Of a stretch of DNA of 64,000 nt, positions 24,594 to 35,553 are shown piece after piece. Every line of letters begins with the position of its first letter. Position 1 is the stretch's first letter. This DNA is from Mariprofundus ferrooxydans PV-1. GTDB lineage: Bacteria > Pseudomonadota > Zetaproteobacteria > Mariprofundales > Mariprofundaceae. Both the position numbers and the translations under genes were made by a program. The stretch lies in NCBI RefSeq assembly GCF_000153765.1, contig NZ_DS022294.1:1300049-1364048 (forward strand), written 5' to 3'. Below the pieces are notes generated by a model. The model saw only the letters and a list, made by a program, of their open reading frames with translations, searched no databases and was not told the origin of the DNA.

Positions 24594-25060
24594 AAGGCGT
24601 TCTTGAAAAAGGTTTTATTACCACGACCGCAGACAAACTGATTAACGGCGCAAGAGCCGGCTCTTTGTGGCCGATGACCTTTGGCCTGGCCTGCTGTGCA
24701 GTTGAAATGATGCATGCCGGCGCATCGCGCTACGATCTGGATCGTTTTGGTATTGTGTTTCGCCCCTCTCCGCGTCAGTCGGATGTGATGGTGGTGGCCG
24801 GCACGCTGTGCAATAAAATGGCACCGGCGCTGCGCAAGGTGTACGACCAGATGTCTGAGCCCCGCTGGGTGATTTCGATGGGCAGCTGCGCTAATGGCGG
24901 CGGTTACTATCACTACTCTTATTCGGTAACGCGCGGGTGCGACCGGATCGTGCCGGTTGATATCTATGTGCCGGGCTGCCCGCCAACTGCGGAGGCGCTG
25001 CTGTACGGTTTTATTCAGCTGCAGGAAAAAATAAAACGTACCAACACGATTGCCCGGTAG
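24584..25060 (+). CDS. nuoB: NADH-quinone oxidoreductase subunit B
   Basis: Carries the terminal N2 [4Fe-4S] cluster that reduces quinone. 158 residues from [10 protein letters not shown]. Cluster ligands are the tandem C37-C38 ([10 protein letters not shown]), C102 ([10 protein letters not shown]) and C132 ([11 protein letters not shown]). The open frame begins at 24563, but AAGGGGG before the ATG at 24584 fixes the start. Overlaps nuoA by 10 bp. Confidence 0.97.
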   Translation: MGIEGVLEKGFITTTADKLINGARAGSLWPMTFGLACCAVEMMHAGASRYDLDRFGIVFRPSPRQSDVMVVAGTLCNKMAPALRKVYDQMSEPRWVISMGSCANGGGYYHYSYSVTRGCDRIVPVDIYVPGCPPTAEALLYGFIQLQEKIKRTNTIAR

Positions 25061-25069
25061 GCATACGAT

Positions 25070-25702
25070 ATGACGGAAAAAAACATGACGGAAGAAAAGT
25101 TGCAGGATGATATCGGCGTCACTGCGGAGACTGCCTTGCCACCGGAAGTGGATGGTTTGCGCAAGCGGTTTGGAGATCAGGTGCTGGATGTGGAGGCGGG
25201 GCTCGACTGTCCGAGCGTCACGCTGGCGCGTGAGTGTATTGCCGAGGCTTGTCACTACCTGAAAGGCGAGCACAGTTTTGAGCAGGTGATGGATATCTGC
25301 GGTGTCGATCGCAGTGATTACCGGGGCTGGCCGGCGGATGCTCCGCGTTTTCAGGTGGTCTATCAGTTGCTTTCCGTGTCACGCAACTGCCGGATACGCC
25401 TGAAGGTGGGCGCTAATGAGCGTGATCTGGTTGATTCGGTTACGGAAGTGTGGCCGACGGCAAACTGGTTTGAGCGCGAAGCCTTTGATATGTACGGCAT
25501 TATATTTAATCACCATCCGGACTTGCGTCGTCTGCTGACGGATTATGGCTTTGAAGGCTATCCGCTGCGTAAGGATTTCCCTGTGACCGGACGGGTGGAG
25601 ATGTTCTTTGATGAGGCACAGTGGCGCTGTGTTTATCGTCCGAACAAACTGGAGGCCAGACAGCTGATCCAGAAATCGTGGCCGGGGGTCGATCGTGGCT
25701 GA
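25070..25702 (+). CDS. nuoC: NADH-quinone oxidoreductase subunit C
   Basis: Peripheral-arm 30-kDa subunit that packs against NuoD. 210 residues with the family signature ERxxFDMYGI as [37 protein letters not shown]. NuoC and NuoD are separate genes here, not fused as in enterobacteria. A second ATG five codons downstream could also be used. nuoD starts 8 bp before its stop. Confidence 0.96.
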   Translation: MTEKNMTEEKLQDDIGVTAETALPPEVDGLRKRFGDQVLDVEAGLDCPSVTLARECIAEACHYLKGEHSFEQVMDICGVDRSDYRGWPADAPRFQVVYQLLSVSRNCRIRLKVGANERDLVDSVTEVWPTANWFEREAFDMYGIIFNHHPDLRRLLTDYGFEGYPLRKDFPVTGRVEMFFDEAQWRCVYRPNKLEARQLIQKSWPGVDRG

Positions 25703-26873
25703 GATCAAGAATTATACCCTGAACTTCGGCCCGCAGCATCCGGCTGCGCACGGTGTGTTGCGTCTGGTGCTGGAGCTGGACGGTGAAGTTGTCGAGCGCG
25801 CCGATCCGCATATCGGCCTGCTGCACCGCGGAACCGAGAAGCTGTTTGAAGAAAAAACCTATCTGCAGAACCTGCCGTACTTTGATCGCTTTGATTACGT
25901 ATCGATGATGGCCAATGAGCATGCTTATACACTGGCCGTGGAGAAGTTGCTCGGTATCGAGGCGCCTGAGCGGGCCCAGTATATCCGGGTGATGTTTGCC
26001 GAGTTGACCCGTATTCTCAACCATTGCATGTGGTTGGGCGCTGTGGCGCTGGATATCGGCGCGATGACGGTGTTTCTGTTCTGTTTCCGTGAGCGCGAGG
26101 ATATCTTCGATTATTATGAGGCGGTATCCGGTGCGCGTATGCATGCATCCTATTTCCGTCCGGGTGGCGTGGCCAAAGATCTGCCGGAAGGCCTGCTGGA
26201 GCGCATCAAGGGCTTCACCGAGCGCTTTCCCGGCTTTGTCGATGAATATGAGACCCTGCTGACGGAAAACCGTATCTGGAAACAGCGCAATGTCGATATT
26301 GCCGTTGTGGATGAGGAGTCGGCGCTGGAATGGGGCTTTAGCGGTCCGATGATTCGCGGTTCCGGTGTGGCTTGGGATCTGCGTAAAACCCAGCCGTATG
26401 ATGTCTATGACAAGATGGATTTTGATATTCCGGTAGGCGTTACGGGCGACTGTTACGACCGTTATCTGGTGCGTGTGGAAGAGATGCGTCAGTCCAACCG
26501 CATTATTGAACAGTGTGTTGAATGGTTGAGCAATAATCCCGGCCCGGTCAAGGTGGATGATTACAAGCTGACCAGTCCGCCGCGTGCTGAAATGAAGTCG
26601 GATATGGAGTCCCTGATCCATCACTTTAAATATTTCTCGGAAGGGTATCACGTGCCTGAAGGTGAGGTGTATCAGGTGGTTGAGCACCCGAAGGGTGAAT
26701 TCGGCGTATATCTGGTTTCCGATGGCTCCAACAAGCCATACCGCATGAAGGTGCGGGCGCCCGGTTTTGCCCATATTGAAGCACTCGATTATATGTGTCG
26801 CGGTCACATGATTGCCGACGTGGTGGCGATTCTCGGTACGCAGGATATTGTTTTCGGAGAGGTTGACCGATGA
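25695..26873 (+). CDS. nuoD: NADH-quinone oxidoreductase subunit D
   Basis: 49-kDa subunit forming the quinone-binding cavity together with NuoB. 392 residues starting from GTG. Signatures: [22 protein letters not shown] at the N-terminus, [14 protein letters not shown], and the C-terminal [34 protein letters not shown]. The conserved His and Tyr of the quinone site are within these regions. The stop overlaps the nuoE ATG (ATGA). Confidence 0.97.
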   Translation: MAEIKNYTLNFGPQHPAAHGVLRLVLELDGEVVERADPHIGLLHRGTEKLFEEKTYLQNLPYFDRFDYVSMMANEHAYTLAVEKLLGIEAPERAQYIRVMFAELTRILNHCMWLGAVALDIGAMTVFLFCFREREDIFDYYEAVSGARMHASYFRPGGVAKDLPEGLLERIKGFTERFPGFVDEYETLLTENRIWKQRNVDIAVVDEESALEWGFSGPMIRGSGVAWDLRKTQPYDVYDKMDFDIPVGVTGDCYDRYLVRVEEMRQSNRIIEQCVEWLSNNPGPVKVDDYKLTSPPRAEMKSDMESLIHHFKYFSEGYHVPEGEVYQVVEHPKGEFGVYLVSDGSNKPYRMKVRAPGFAHIEALDYMCRGHMIADVVAILGTQDIVFGEVDR

Positions 26874-27382
26874 GTGCTGCAGTAAGCATAAACTCCCATC
26901 GTTTCAGTGAGGCGCGTCTGGCTGAAATTGCCGAGTTGGTGAAGCGTTATCCCGGTGCACAATCGGCGTTGATGCCTGTATTATATATGGCGCAGGAAGA
27001 TTTCGGATATCTGTCGATGGATGTGCAGCAGCATGTTGCCGATGTGCTGGGGCTCAGGCTGATGCAGGTGCGGGAAGTCGTGACCTTTTACACCATGTTC
27101 CGTGAGAAACCCTGTGGCACCTATTTGCTGGAAGTATGTACCAATGCCGGTTGCATGCTTAATGGTGCCAATGAGTTGGTGGCGCATATGTGCGAAACGC
27201 TGGGTATCAAGGTGGGTGAAACAACGGATGACGGCCTGTTTACAGTGGCTGAAGTGGAGTGCGCGGGTGCCTGTGGCGGTGCGCCGGTGGTGCAGGTGAA
27301 TCATACATACCATGAAAAAGTGACGCCTGAGACCATGGATGCATTGATTACGCAGATGCGTGCGGACGGAGGTGCAGTATGA
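26870..27382 (+). CDS. nuoE: NADH-quinone oxidoreductase subunit E
   Basis: 24-kDa thioredoxin-like subunit of the NADH-dehydrogenase module with the N1a [2Fe-2S] cluster. 170 residues; ligands C90, C95 (EVCTNAGC), C131 and C135 ([11 protein letters not shown]). ATGA overlaps at both ends with nuoD and nuoF indicate translational coupling through the module. Confidence 0.96.
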   Translation: MSAAVSINSHRFSEARLAEIAELVKRYPGAQSALMPVLYMAQEDFGYLSMDVQQHVADVLGLRLMQVREVVTFYTMFREKPCGTYLLEVCTNAGCMLNGANELVAHMCETLGIKVGETTDDGLFTVAEVECAGACGGAPVVQVNHTYHEKVTPETMDALITQMRADGGAV

Positions 27383-28656
27383 TTCCTTCTGATCCCAAAC
27401 AGGTGAAGCAGATCTGCTTCGATCGTATCGATATTCCGGATGTAAACACGCTGGCCGTTGCGCGCAAACACGGTGCATATGCTTTTCTGCCGACAGTGCT
27501 CAAGGAGTTTACGGCGGCAAAAATTGTTGATGAGATGAAGCTTTCCGGCCTGCGTGGCCGCGGTGGCGCAGGTTTTCCAACAGGTTTGAAGTGGTCATTT
27601 GTGCCGCGTAATACGGGTAAGCCGACCTATTTGTTGTGCAATGCCGATGAGGGTGAACCGGGTACATTCAAGGATCGCGATATCATGCGCTTTGATCCGC
27701 ACTTGCTGATTGAAGGGATGATCATGGCGGGCTTTGCGCTGAATGTGCGCGATGCCTATATCTATGTGCGCGGCGAATTTCTGCATGAAGCGAACGTGAT
27801 GAATGAGGCGATTCGTGAAGCCTATGCGGCCAACCTGCTGGGTGAGAATATCCTTGGCAGCGGTTACAGCATGCATCTGACCGTACATCGCGGTGCAGGG
27901 GCCTATATCTGCGGTGAGGAGACAGCGCTGATCGAGTCTCTGGAGGGCAAGCCCGGACGTCCGCGTTTCAAGCCGCCTTTCCCTGCTGTAGAGGGTTTCT
28001 ATCGTTGTCCGACGGTGGTCAATAATGTGGAAACGCTGGCAACCGTTCCGGCTATTCTGGAGCATGGCGGCGCCTGGCATGCGGCAATCGGCGTGCCGAA
28101 TAATACCGGCTGCAAGATTTTTTCCGTATCCGGCCATGTGAACAAGCCTGGCAACTATGAAGTGCCGATGGGTACGTCGCTGAAGACGTTGATCGAAGAG
28201 TACTGTGGCGGCCTGCAGCATGGCTCCGTGCCGAAAGTGGTGATTCCCGGCGGTTCATCCACCCCCTGGCTGACGGCTGAACATTATGAGGCTCCGCTGA
28301 CCTATGACGGGATGATTAAAGCCGGTTCCATGCTGGGTTCGGGCGCGATTATTGTTATGGATGAAACCGCTGACTTGATCGCAGTGACGCGTCGTCTGGC
28401 GCATTTCTATGCGCATGAATCCTGTGGCCAATGTACGCCATGTCGTGAAGGCACCGGTTGGCTGGAGCGCATTATGATCCGTGTTGAAAACGGACAGGCT
28501 TGTGCGGAAGATATACAGGTGCTCAGTGATGCGGCGACGCATATGGCAGGGCGTACGATTTGCGCGCTGGCTGATGGTGCTGCGGCTCCCATTTTGTCGA
28601 TGCTCAAACATTTCCCGGACGAAGTGCGAGCGCGAGCGCTGGGGAAAGCTGCATGA
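27379..28656 (+). CDS. nuoF: NADH-quinone oxidoreductase subunit F
   Basis: NADH- and FMN-binding 51-kDa subunit with the N3 [4Fe-4S] cluster. 425 residues. NADH site GRGGAGFPTGLKWSF, FMN-contacting NADEGEPGTFKDRDIM, and the cluster motif SCGQCTPCREGTGWLERI followed by a distal Cys in RTICALADGA. A 61-bp gap separates it from nuoG; I see no gene there. Confidence 0.97.
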   Translation: MIPSDPKQVKQICFDRIDIPDVNTLAVARKHGAYAFLPTVLKEFTAAKIVDEMKLSGLRGRGGAGFPTGLKWSFVPRNTGKPTYLLCNADEGEPGTFKDRDIMRFDPHLLIEGMIMAGFALNVRDAYIYVRGEFLHEANVMNEAIREAYAANLLGENILGSGYSMHLTVHRGAGAYICGEETALIESLEGKPGRPRFKPPFPAVEGFYRCPTVVNNVETLATVPAILEHGGAWHAAIGVPNNTGCKIFSVSGHVNKPGNYEVPMGTSLKTLIEEYCGGLQHGSVPKVVIPGGSSTPWLTAEHYEAPLTYDGMIKAGSMLGSGAIIVMDETADLIAVTRRLAHFYAHESCGQCTPCREGTGWLERIMIRVENGQACAEDIQVLSDAATHMAGRTICALADGAAAPILSMLKHFPDEVRARALGKAA

Positions 28657-28717
28657 GTGTTCGTATGTTCTCTAAAACGGCCGCGGGCCAGCTGTGTGAT
28701 ACCGATGGAGGTGTGGC

Positions 28718-31075
28718 GTGACGAGTCTGTTTATCAATGATCAGGAGGTCGAGGTCACGCCCGGCACCAGTATTCTGGAGGCTTGCCGCCAGAACGATTT
28801 TGATGTGCCCTATTTTTGTTATCACCCCGAGCTGTCGGTCGCGGCCAACTGCCGTATGTGCCTGGTGGAAGTGGAAGGCTGGCCGAAGCCTGCTGCATCG
28901 TGCTGTACACCTGTTTCCGAAGGCATGAAGGTAAAAACCCAAACCGAATCACTGAAAAAAGACCGTCAGATGGTGATGGAGTATCTGCTGATACACCATC
29001 CGCTGGATTGCCCTGTCTGTGATCAGGGCGGTAGCTGCAAACTGCAGGATTATGCACTGGATCATGGTGCCTCCAAGGGGCGTTATGCCGAACCCAAGCG
29101 TGCGGTGGTGAATTACGAGCTGGGGCCTTTCGTTAATACCTGCATGACCCGTTGTATCCATTGTACCCGTTGCGTGCGTTTTGCCGATGAAGTGGCCGGA
29201 ACCGGTGATATCGGCATCCTGAACCGCTCAGACCATATGAGTATTGCCGGCATCGTTGAAGAGGCGCTGGAATCGGAGTTGTCGGGCAATTTGCCGGATA
29301 TCTGCCCGGTTGGCGCACTGCTGGACAAGCCGTCGCATGACGTATCGCGCCCATGGGAGATGTCCCACCACAAGAGCACCTGCACGCAATGCCCGAACGG
29401 TTGCGACATTCATATTGAATCGCGCGGTGATGAAGTGATGCGTATTCGTCCGATTGCAGGTTCCCCTGAACCATGGATCTGTGATCGCGGCCGTTATGTT
29501 TATGATGCCTTCCGCTCCGATGCCCGTATTCTGGAGCCTGCTGTGCGCCGTGATGGCGAGTTGCAGAGTGTCGGCTGGGATGAGGCGTTTGATCGCGTTG
29601 TTTCACTGCTCAAGGATAAACGTGTAGGTATTCTGTTCTCACCCGACTGGAGCGTGGAGGGTCATACCGCGATCCGCATGATGCGTGACACGCTCTTCCC
29701 GGATGCGAAGGTGGCTTTTGATCTGCATCGCAGAGATATGCGGCCGTTTGCCTTTGAAGAGGGCTTGTCGATGACGACGGCCCAGATTGAAGCGGCCGAC
29801 CAGGTCGTGGTACTGGGTTCCGATCTGCGCCAACGTCTGCCGCTGTTAATGCAGCGCCTGCGTAAACGTGGTCATGCAGGCAAGCCTGTTTCACGTATCG
29901 GTGCAATGAACTACCGCACCAATATGGAGATCAGCAATGATGCGATCATCCGTCCGCGTGACTGGCCTGCAGTGATTGCCAGGGCTATGGAGCAGGTGCG
30001 TGATCTGGGCAAAACGGCTGCCGGCTTTGATGCATGGCTGGCTGCTGTGCCAGCTCGCCATGAAGCAGGCAAGATCCTTGCCGATGCGCTGATGGCGGAG
30101 AGTTGCGCCTTGCTGGTTGGTGAGGAGATTCGTTCCGATAATGATGCAGCGGCATTGATTTCCGGTCTGGATCTGCTGATGCGTGCCTGCGGCCATGCCG
30201 AGACCGGCAGTGACGGACGTAATCTGATTCCTGAAGGGATGAGTGCACAAATATTGTCGTCTGTCTTTGCTGATGTACGCGTCAGTGCCGGTGATCTGTT
30301 TGCTGCAGCCGGAGCAGGTGAGCTGGATGCGATTGTGGTGGTGGGCAGCGACCCGCTGGGTGATGGTCTGTTTCCAACTGCAGCCACTGCTGCTCTGGAC
30401 AAGGTGCCGCTGATTCAGATCGGTTCTATTGCCGGTCGCATCGGCGAGCGTGCCGAAGTGCAGCTGCCGGCTGCTGCCTACTCCGAAACGGAAGGCACAT
30501 TTGTGAATATGGAGGGTCGTGTCCGGGTGGCAACCAATCCGATTCGATCCCTTGGTCAGGAGCGTCCGCTGTGGAAGGTGATGATGCGCCTTGTGCAGGT
30601 GATGGGCGGCGAAGTGCCGGTAGTCAGTCTGGATGAGTTGCGTGCTGCAATTGTCGCGCGTGTGCCGGAGTTGGCCGGAGCCTGGTCTGCAACAGAGCAG
30701 GATAAGCTGTTGCTCGCTCCCCGGCGTAACCGGACCTCGAGCTTTACGCCGAGCAAGCAGAAACATGCATTTGACCTGGATGTGGTCAGTCGCTACTCCA
30801 TGTACCGCGAGGGTATGTGGGTCAGGGCCTCCAAGTTACTCAGTGAGGCTGCGATGCTTCACTGCCTGGATGATCTGCTGGTGCATCCGGATACGCTGGC
30901 GGAAGCCGGTTTGCAGCCGGGCGAGATGGTGGTGCGCTCATTTTTGGGTGAAACAGCGTGTCATGTCGGCGTGCGTGAAGATGTCAGCCCCGGCGTGTTG
31001 TTTGTATCCAGACGCGGTGTAGCAGGCGCACTGTCTGATCTTGACGTGGCAAGTCTGGCGGGAGGACAATCATGA
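28718..31075 (+). CDS. nuoG: NADH-quinone oxidoreductase subunit G
   Basis: Iron-sulfur relay subunit of the peripheral arm. 785 residues from GTG, with GGAGGTG 6 bases upstream. Order: N-terminal [2Fe-2S] ferredoxin (CYHPELSVAANCRMC and a distal Cys), the His-Cys3 cluster region (HHPLDCPVCDQGGSCKLQ), the two-[4Fe-4S] region (RCIHCTRCVRFADEVAG), then the molybdopterin-oxidoreductase-like domain with CTQCPNGCDIHIESRGDE, an N7-type cysteine set at about 222-230. The catalytic-like domain binds no cofactor in complex I. Stop overlaps nuoH ATG. Confidence 0.96.
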   Translation: MTSLFINDQEVEVTPGTSILEACRQNDFDVPYFCYHPELSVAANCRMCLVEVEGWPKPAASCCTPVSEGMKVKTQTESLKKDRQMVMEYLLIHHPLDCPVCDQGGSCKLQDYALDHGASKGRYAEPKRAVVNYELGPFVNTCMTRCIHCTRCVRFADEVAGTGDIGILNRSDHMSIAGIVEEALESELSGNLPDICPVGALLDKPSHDVSRPWEMSHHKSTCTQCPNGCDIHIESRGDEVMRIRPIAGSPEPWICDRGRYVYDAFRSDARILEPAVRRDGELQSVGWDEAFDRVVSLLKDKRVGILFSPDWSVEGHTAIRMMRDTLFPDAKVAFDLHRRDMRPFAFEEGLSMTTAQIEAADQVVVLGSDLRQRLPLLMQRLRKRGHAGKPVSRIGAMNYRTNMEISNDAIIRPRDWPAVIARAMEQVRDLGKTAAGFDAWLAAVPARHEAGKILADALMAESCALLVGEEIRSDNDAAALISGLDLLMRACGHAETGSDGRNLIPEGMSAQILSSVFADVRVSAGDLFAAAGAGELDAIVVVGSDPLGDGLFPTAATAALDKVPLIQIGSIAGRIGERAEVQLPAAAYSETEGTFVNMEGRVRVATNPIRSLGQERPLWKVMMRLVQVMGGEVPVVSLDELRAAIVARVPELAGAWSATEQDKLLLAPRRNRTSSFTPSKQKHAFDLDVVSRYSMYREGMWVRASKLLSEAAMLHCLDDLLVHPDTLAEAGLQPGEMVVRSFLGETACHVGVREDVSPGVLFVSRRGVAGALSDLDVASLAGGQS

Positions 31076-32133
31076 GTGGTTGGGATATGGCCGCCCAGGC
31101 GGGCATCTGGGCGCTGGAGATACTGGCGATTACTGTGCCTGTGGCGCTCGGTGTTGCTTATATCACTTACTTTGAACGTCGTGTGATTGGCTGGGTTCAG
31201 GTCCGTAAGGGGTGCAACCGTGTCGGTTGGGCAGGTTTGCTGCAGCCGCTCGCCGATGGTCTGAAGCTGGTGCTGAAAGAGACGATTATCCCGACAACCG
31301 CGAACAAATATCTGTTTATCGCGGCTCCTATCATTTCGTTAATGCCGGCACTGGTCGCGTTTGCCGTCGTACCATTCGGTGAAACAACGTTGTTTGGTTT
31401 GTGGGATGTCATGCATGTCATGAATATTTCCAACCTGAATGTCGGTCTGCTATATATTATGGCTATCTCCAGTCTATCCATCTACGGCGTGCTGATGGCG
31501 GGCTGGGCGTCCAACTCTAAATATCCGTTTATCGGTGCCATGCGCGCTACCTGTCAGATGATCTCCTATGAGGTTTCGATGGGCTTCGGACTGGTGACCG
31601 TCATGATGCTGGCAGGGTCACTGAATCTGGCCGATATCGTTCATGCCCAGCAGGGTGGCTTGCTGCACTGGTATATGATTCCGCTGTTTCCGATGCTGAT
31701 CGTCTACTTTATCTCCGGTTGTGCCGAGACTGCGCGTACACCGTTCGATCTGGTGGAGACTGAGGAGCTGGTGTCCGGTTATTATACCGAATATTCAGGC
31801 ATGTGGTTTGCCACCTTCTCACTGGCTGAATATGCCGCGATGATTCTGATCAGCCTGATGACATCCATCCTGTTTCTTGGCGGCTGGTATGCGCCGATTC
31901 CTGCACTGGACTTTATTCCCGGTACGGTCTGGCTGCTGGGCAAGACAGCCTTCCTGATCTTTGTATTTATCTGGTTCCGGGCCACATTCCCGCGTTATCG
32001 TTATGACCAGATGATGCGTCTGGGCTGGAAAGTGTTCCTGCCGTGGACGCTGGCATGGATTGCCGTGGTCGGCATCTTTATCTACACGCCGGGGCTGGAT
32101 TCGATCATTAACTTCTGGATGCCGTGGAGGTAA
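31072..32133 (+). CDS. nuoH: NADH-quinone oxidoreductase subunit H
   Basis: Eight-helix membrane subunit at the base of the quinone tunnel. 353 residues. The family stretch [38 protein letters not shown] lies near the N-terminus, and [21 protein letters not shown] in the middle provides the acidic E-channel residues. 'RKGCNRVG' replaces the commoner 'RxGPNxVG'. nuoI follows after 7 bp. Confidence 0.97.
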   Translation: MSGWDMAAQAGIWALEILAITVPVALGVAYITYFERRVIGWVQVRKGCNRVGWAGLLQPLADGLKLVLKETIIPTTANKYLFIAAPIISLMPALVAFAVVPFGETTLFGLWDVMHVMNISNLNVGLLYIMAISSLSIYGVLMAGWASNSKYPFIGAMRATCQMISYEVSMGFGLVTVMMLAGSLNLADIVHAQQGGLLHWYMIPLFPMLIVYFISGCAETARTPFDLVETEELVSGYYTEYSGMWFATFSLAEYAAMILISLMTSILFLGGWYAPIPALDFIPGTVWLLGKTAFLIFVFIWFRATFPRYRYDQMMRLGWKVFLPWTLAWIAVVGIFIYTPGLDSIINFWMPWR

Positions 32134-32140
32134 TGCAAAT

Positions 32141-32623
32141 ATGATTAAAAAAGCATTGAAAACATGGCTGCTGTGGGAGCTGGTGCTGGGGCTGGCCCTG
32201 ACCGGTCGCTATATGTTCCAGAAAAAGATTACCGTGGAATATCCGGAAGAGAAAACGCCGTTATCTCCGCGCTTCCGCGGCCTGCATGCACTGCGCCGCT
32301 ATGAGTCCGGTGAAGAGCGTTGTATCGCCTGCAAACTATGCGAGGTGATCTGTCCTGCGGTAGCGATTCTGATTGAGTCGGCTGAGCGCGATGACGGCAG
32401 TCGTCGCACCACGCGTTACGACATCGATTTCAGCAAGTGCATTTACTGCGGCCTGTGCCAGGAGGCATGCCCGGTGGATGCGATTGTGGAAACTCAGGAA
32501 TTCGAATATGCCACGGAAACACGCGATGGCTTGTATTACACCAAGGATATGTTGCTGGCCGTTGGTGACAGGAATGAGAAGCAGATTGCCGCCAATTTGG
32601 CTGCAGATGCACGCTACAGCTGA
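32141..32623 (+). CDS. nuoI: NADH-quinone oxidoreductase subunit I
   Basis: TYKY subunit with clusters N6a and N6b. 160 residues from [14 protein letters not shown]. Two complete C-x2-C-x2-C-x3-C sets: C61, C64, C67, C71 and C100, C103, C106, C110. The open frame runs back into nuoH in another phase, but the family N-terminus and spacing fix ATG 32141. 18 bp before nuoJ. Confidence 0.97.
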   Translation: MIKKALKTWLLWELVLGLALTGRYMFQKKITVEYPEEKTPLSPRFRGLHALRRYESGEERCIACKLCEVICPAVAILIESAERDDGSRRTTRYDIDFSKCIYCGLCQEACPVDAIVETQEFEYATETRDGLYYTKDMLLAVGDRNEKQIAANLAADARYS

Positions 32624-32641
32624 CGAAAGTCTGGAGGGGTG

Positions 32642-33226
32642 ATGCTGGAAACCGTATTTTTTAACCTGTTTGCAGGACTGTCTGTGCTCTCCGGCATGGG
32701 CGTCGTGCTGGCGCGCAACACGATGCATTCGGTCATGTTTCTGATCTTCTGCTTCTTTAATGCAGCCGGTCTGTTCTTCCTGCTCGATGCAGAGTTTATC
32801 GGCATCATCATGATCCTGATTTATGTCGGAGCGGTCATGGTGCTGTTCACCTTCGTGGTGATGATGCTGGAGATCAATACAGCCCGCATGCGTGAAGGCT
32901 TTCTGCAGTATCTGCCTCTGGGTGGTCTGGTTGCGATTGTCCTGCTGGTCGAGTTTATCAGTGCCGCGGTCTCCGGTGTATTCAGCAGCGGCGCGATGGC
33001 CACGGCTGATCACTTGCCGCAAAGCGTCAATAATACGGTTGAGATCGGCCAGGTTCTTTATACGAAGTATCTGCTGGGCTTTGAAATCGCGGCCCTGATT
33101 CTGCTGGTCGCGCTGATCGGCGCTATCGTTCTGACACTCAGAACCCGCAAGGATGCGAAGTACCAGAAGATTGCTGCTCAGGTGGGCGTGCGCAAGGAAG
33201 ATCGTATGCGTAAGGTAAGGATGTAA
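32642..33226 (+). CDS. nuoJ: NADH-quinone oxidoreductase subunit J
   Basis: Membrane subunit with five helices. 194 residues; the typical N-terminal helices ([71 protein letters not shown]) include the pi-bulge helix 3 region. GGAGGGG is close to the ATG at 32642; a GTG one codon upstream is the less likely start. nuoK ATG follows one base after its stop. Confidence 0.95.
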   Translation: MLETVFFNLFAGLSVLSGMGVVLARNTMHSVMFLIFCFFNAAGLFFLLDAEFIGIIMILIYVGAVMVLFTFVVMMLEINTARMREGFLQYLPLGGLVAIVLLVEFISAAVSGVFSSGAMATADHLPQSVNNTVEIGQVLYTKYLLGFEIAALILLVALIGAIVLTLRTRKDAKYQKIAAQVGVRKEDRMRKVRM

Positions 33227-33227
33227 G

Positions 33228-33533
33228 ATGATTGAATTATCACAATACCTGATCGTGGCCGCGGCGCTGTTTACACTGGGCGTTATCGGTCTGTTTCTCA
33301 ATCGCAAGAATGTGATTAATATCCTGATGTGTATTGAGTTGATGCTACTGGCTGTCAATATCAATCTGGTAGCCTTTTCTCACTACCAGCATGATCTGGC
33401 CGGTCAGATATTTGTCTTTTTCGTGTTGACTGTGGCCGCTTCGGAAGTGGCCGTCGGCCTGGCCATTCTGGTGGCCTACTACAGAACGCGCCGTTCTGTT
33501 GAAACTGAAGACATCAACTCGCTGCAGGGTTAA
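33228..33533 (+). CDS. nuoK: NADH-quinone oxidoreductase subunit K
   Basis: Antiporter-like three-helix subunit (MrpC homologue). 101 residues; helix 2 carries the conserved glutamate in [23 protein letters not shown] and helix 3 the second one in [17 protein letters not shown], both needed for proton transfer. Confidence 0.97.
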   Translation: MIELSQYLIVAAALFTLGVIGLFLNRKNVINILMCIELMLLAVNINLVAFSHYQHDLAGQIFVFFVLTVAASEVAVGLAILVAYYRTRRSVETEDINSLQG

Positions 33534-33547
33534 GGGGAGGGGTTTAA

Positions 33548-35539
33548 GTGCAAGAAACTGCAACTATGCTGAGCACAACCGAATTACTGGCCATCCCGGG
33601 GTTGCCCCTGCTGGCGGCGCTGACAGTGGGCCTGTTCGGTTGGGCGCTGAAAGAGAAGCTCTCCCATACAATCACATCCGGCTGTGTGATTATCTCCGCA
33701 TTTCTGTCGATCCACGTATTTATGCAGGTGCTCGCCGGTGCCAGCTTCTATGGTAATTTCTGGAGCTGGATCGTTTCGGGCGACTTTGTCGTCAATGTAG
33801 GCATGATGATTGATCGCCTGACGGTCATGATGATGGTGGTTGTGACCGTGGTTTCAGCCTGCGTGCATATCTATACCATCGGTTATATGCATGGCGATCC
33901 GGGCTACAGTCGCTTCTTCTCCTATATCTCCGGCTTCACCTTCTCGATGCTGGTGCTGGTCATGGGTAACAACTTCTTTACGCTCTTCTTCGGCTGGGAA
34001 GCAGTGGGCCTGGTCTCCTATCTGTTGATCGGTTTCTGGTTCAAGCGCGAATCCGCCACCTTTGCCGCAATGAAAGCCTTTATTGTTAACCGCGTAGGCG
34101 ATCTCGGCTTTGCCGTGGGCATTCTGGCTATCTGGTACTATTTCGGCAGTGTCGACTACAGAACGGTTTTTGACATGGTGCCGGCCTTTGTTGACCAGCA
34201 TCTGACGCTGGGTTTTATGGGTTGGCAGATGAGTGCACTGACCTTTATCTGTCTGGCACTGTTTGTCGGCGCAATGGGTAAATCCGGTCAGGTGCCGCTG
34301 CATGTCTGGCTGCCTGATTCGATGGAAGGCCCGACGCCGATTTCGGCGCTGATTCATGCCGCCACAATGGTGACCGCCGGCGTCTTCATGGTAGCCCGTT
34401 GCTCGCCGATGTTCGAGTACTCCGATACTGCACTGGCGGCGGTGACGCTGGTCGGTGCCATTACCGCCTGGATGTGCGCTACCATCGGTCTGGTACAGAA
34501 TGACATCAAGCGGGTGATCGCCTATTCGACCTGTTCGCAGCTGGGTTATATGTTTGTGGCCTGCGGCGTATCGGCCTATTCGGTCGGCATTTTTCACCTG
34601 ATGACTCACGCCTTCTTCAAGGCGCTGCTGTTCCTGGCAGCAGGCTCCGTCATTCATGCTGTCATGGCCGAACAGGATATTCGCAAAATGGGCCGCCTGC
34701 GCAAGTATATGCCTATCACCTATATTACCATGCTGATTGCAGCGCTGGCGCTCTCCGGCGTGCCGCCGTTTGCAGGCTTCTGGTCCAAGGATCTGATTAT
34801 TGAGGCAACGATGATCCGTGAGATGGGCTGGGTCGGTAATTTCGCCTCTTTCGCGGTGCTGTCGGCCGTGTTTATGACGGCGTTCTATACCTTCCGCATG
34901 TTCTTCCTGACCTTTCATAACTCCGATCGTGTGCCGGCCAATATCAAGTCGCATGTGCATGAGTCGCCGAAGGTGATAACCATACCATTGATGATTCTGG
35001 CTTTCGGAGCATTTGCTGCCGGTGCATGGGGCGTGCTGGTGCTGGATATTGCCAATCCGGACGTGGCCAGCGGCTATTTCGGCACATCCCTGTTCGTACT
35101 GGATGCGCATAACCCGTTGATGATGATTGCCGAAGAGGGGCATCACCCCTGGTATCACTTCATCTTCAGCGCACCGTTCTGGCTGGCTATGGGTGGCATT
35201 GGTCTGGCTTATGCGATGTATTTCCGCGAGACAGCCATGCCGAAACAGCTGGCTGCAGCAACCGGCCCGCTTCATACCTTCCTGCTCAATAAATGGTACT
35301 GGGATGAGTTTTATGAGCGCTTTGTTGTCAAGCCGGCCCAGTGTGCGGGCACGCTGCTCTGGCAGAAGGCTGACCTGGCTGTGATTGATAAAGGGATAAT
35401 TCACGGCGGCATTGTCGATACGATCAAGGCCGGTGCCGCGGGCATGCGCAGGGCGCAGACCGGATTTGTTTACCATTATGCCTTTGCCATGGTAACCGGT
35501 GTCTTCGGTCTGCTGACCTATCTGTTGTTGAAGGCATAA
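33548..35539 (+). CDS. nuoL: NADH-quinone oxidoreductase subunit L
   Basis: Distal proton-pumping subunit with the lateral amphipathic helix. 663 residues from GTG (GGGGAGGGG upstream). Signatures: FFGWEAVGLVSYLLIGFW with the key Glu, HVWLPDSMEGPTPISALIHAATMVTAGVFM with the Lys/His helix 7-8 region, and NDIKRVIAYSTCSQLGYM. The C-terminal 120 residues form the long lateral helix and the last membrane span. Length matches the family. Confidence 0.96.
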   Translation: MQETATMLSTTELLAIPGLPLLAALTVGLFGWALKEKLSHTITSGCVIISAFLSIHVFMQVLAGASFYGNFWSWIVSGDFVVNVGMMIDRLTVMMMVVVTVVSACVHIYTIGYMHGDPGYSRFFSYISGFTFSMLVLVMGNNFFTLFFGWEAVGLVSYLLIGFWFKRESATFAAMKAFIVNRVGDLGFAVGILAIWYYFGSVDYRTVFDMVPAFVDQHLTLGFMGWQMSALTFICLALFVGAMGKSGQVPLHVWLPDSMEGPTPISALIHAATMVTAGVFMVARCSPMFEYSDTALAAVTLVGAITAWMCATIGLVQNDIKRVIAYSTCSQLGYMFVACGVSAYSVGIFHLMTHAFFKALLFLAAGSVIHAVMAEQDIRKMGRLRKYMPITYITMLIAALALSGVPPFAGFWSKDLIIEATMIREMGWVGNFASFAVLSAVFMTAFYTFRMFFLTFHNSDRVPANIKSHVHESPKVITIPLMILAFGAFAAGAWGVLVLDIANPDVASGYFGTSLFVLDAHNPLMMIAEEGHHPWYHFIFSAPFWLAMGGIGLAYAMYFRETAMPKQLAAATGPLHTFLLNKWYWDEFYERFVVKPAQCAGTLLWQKADLAVIDKGIIHGGIVDTIKAGAAGMRRAQTGFVYHYAFAMVTGVFGLLTYLLLKA

Positions 35540-35553
35540 GGGAGATACTGAGA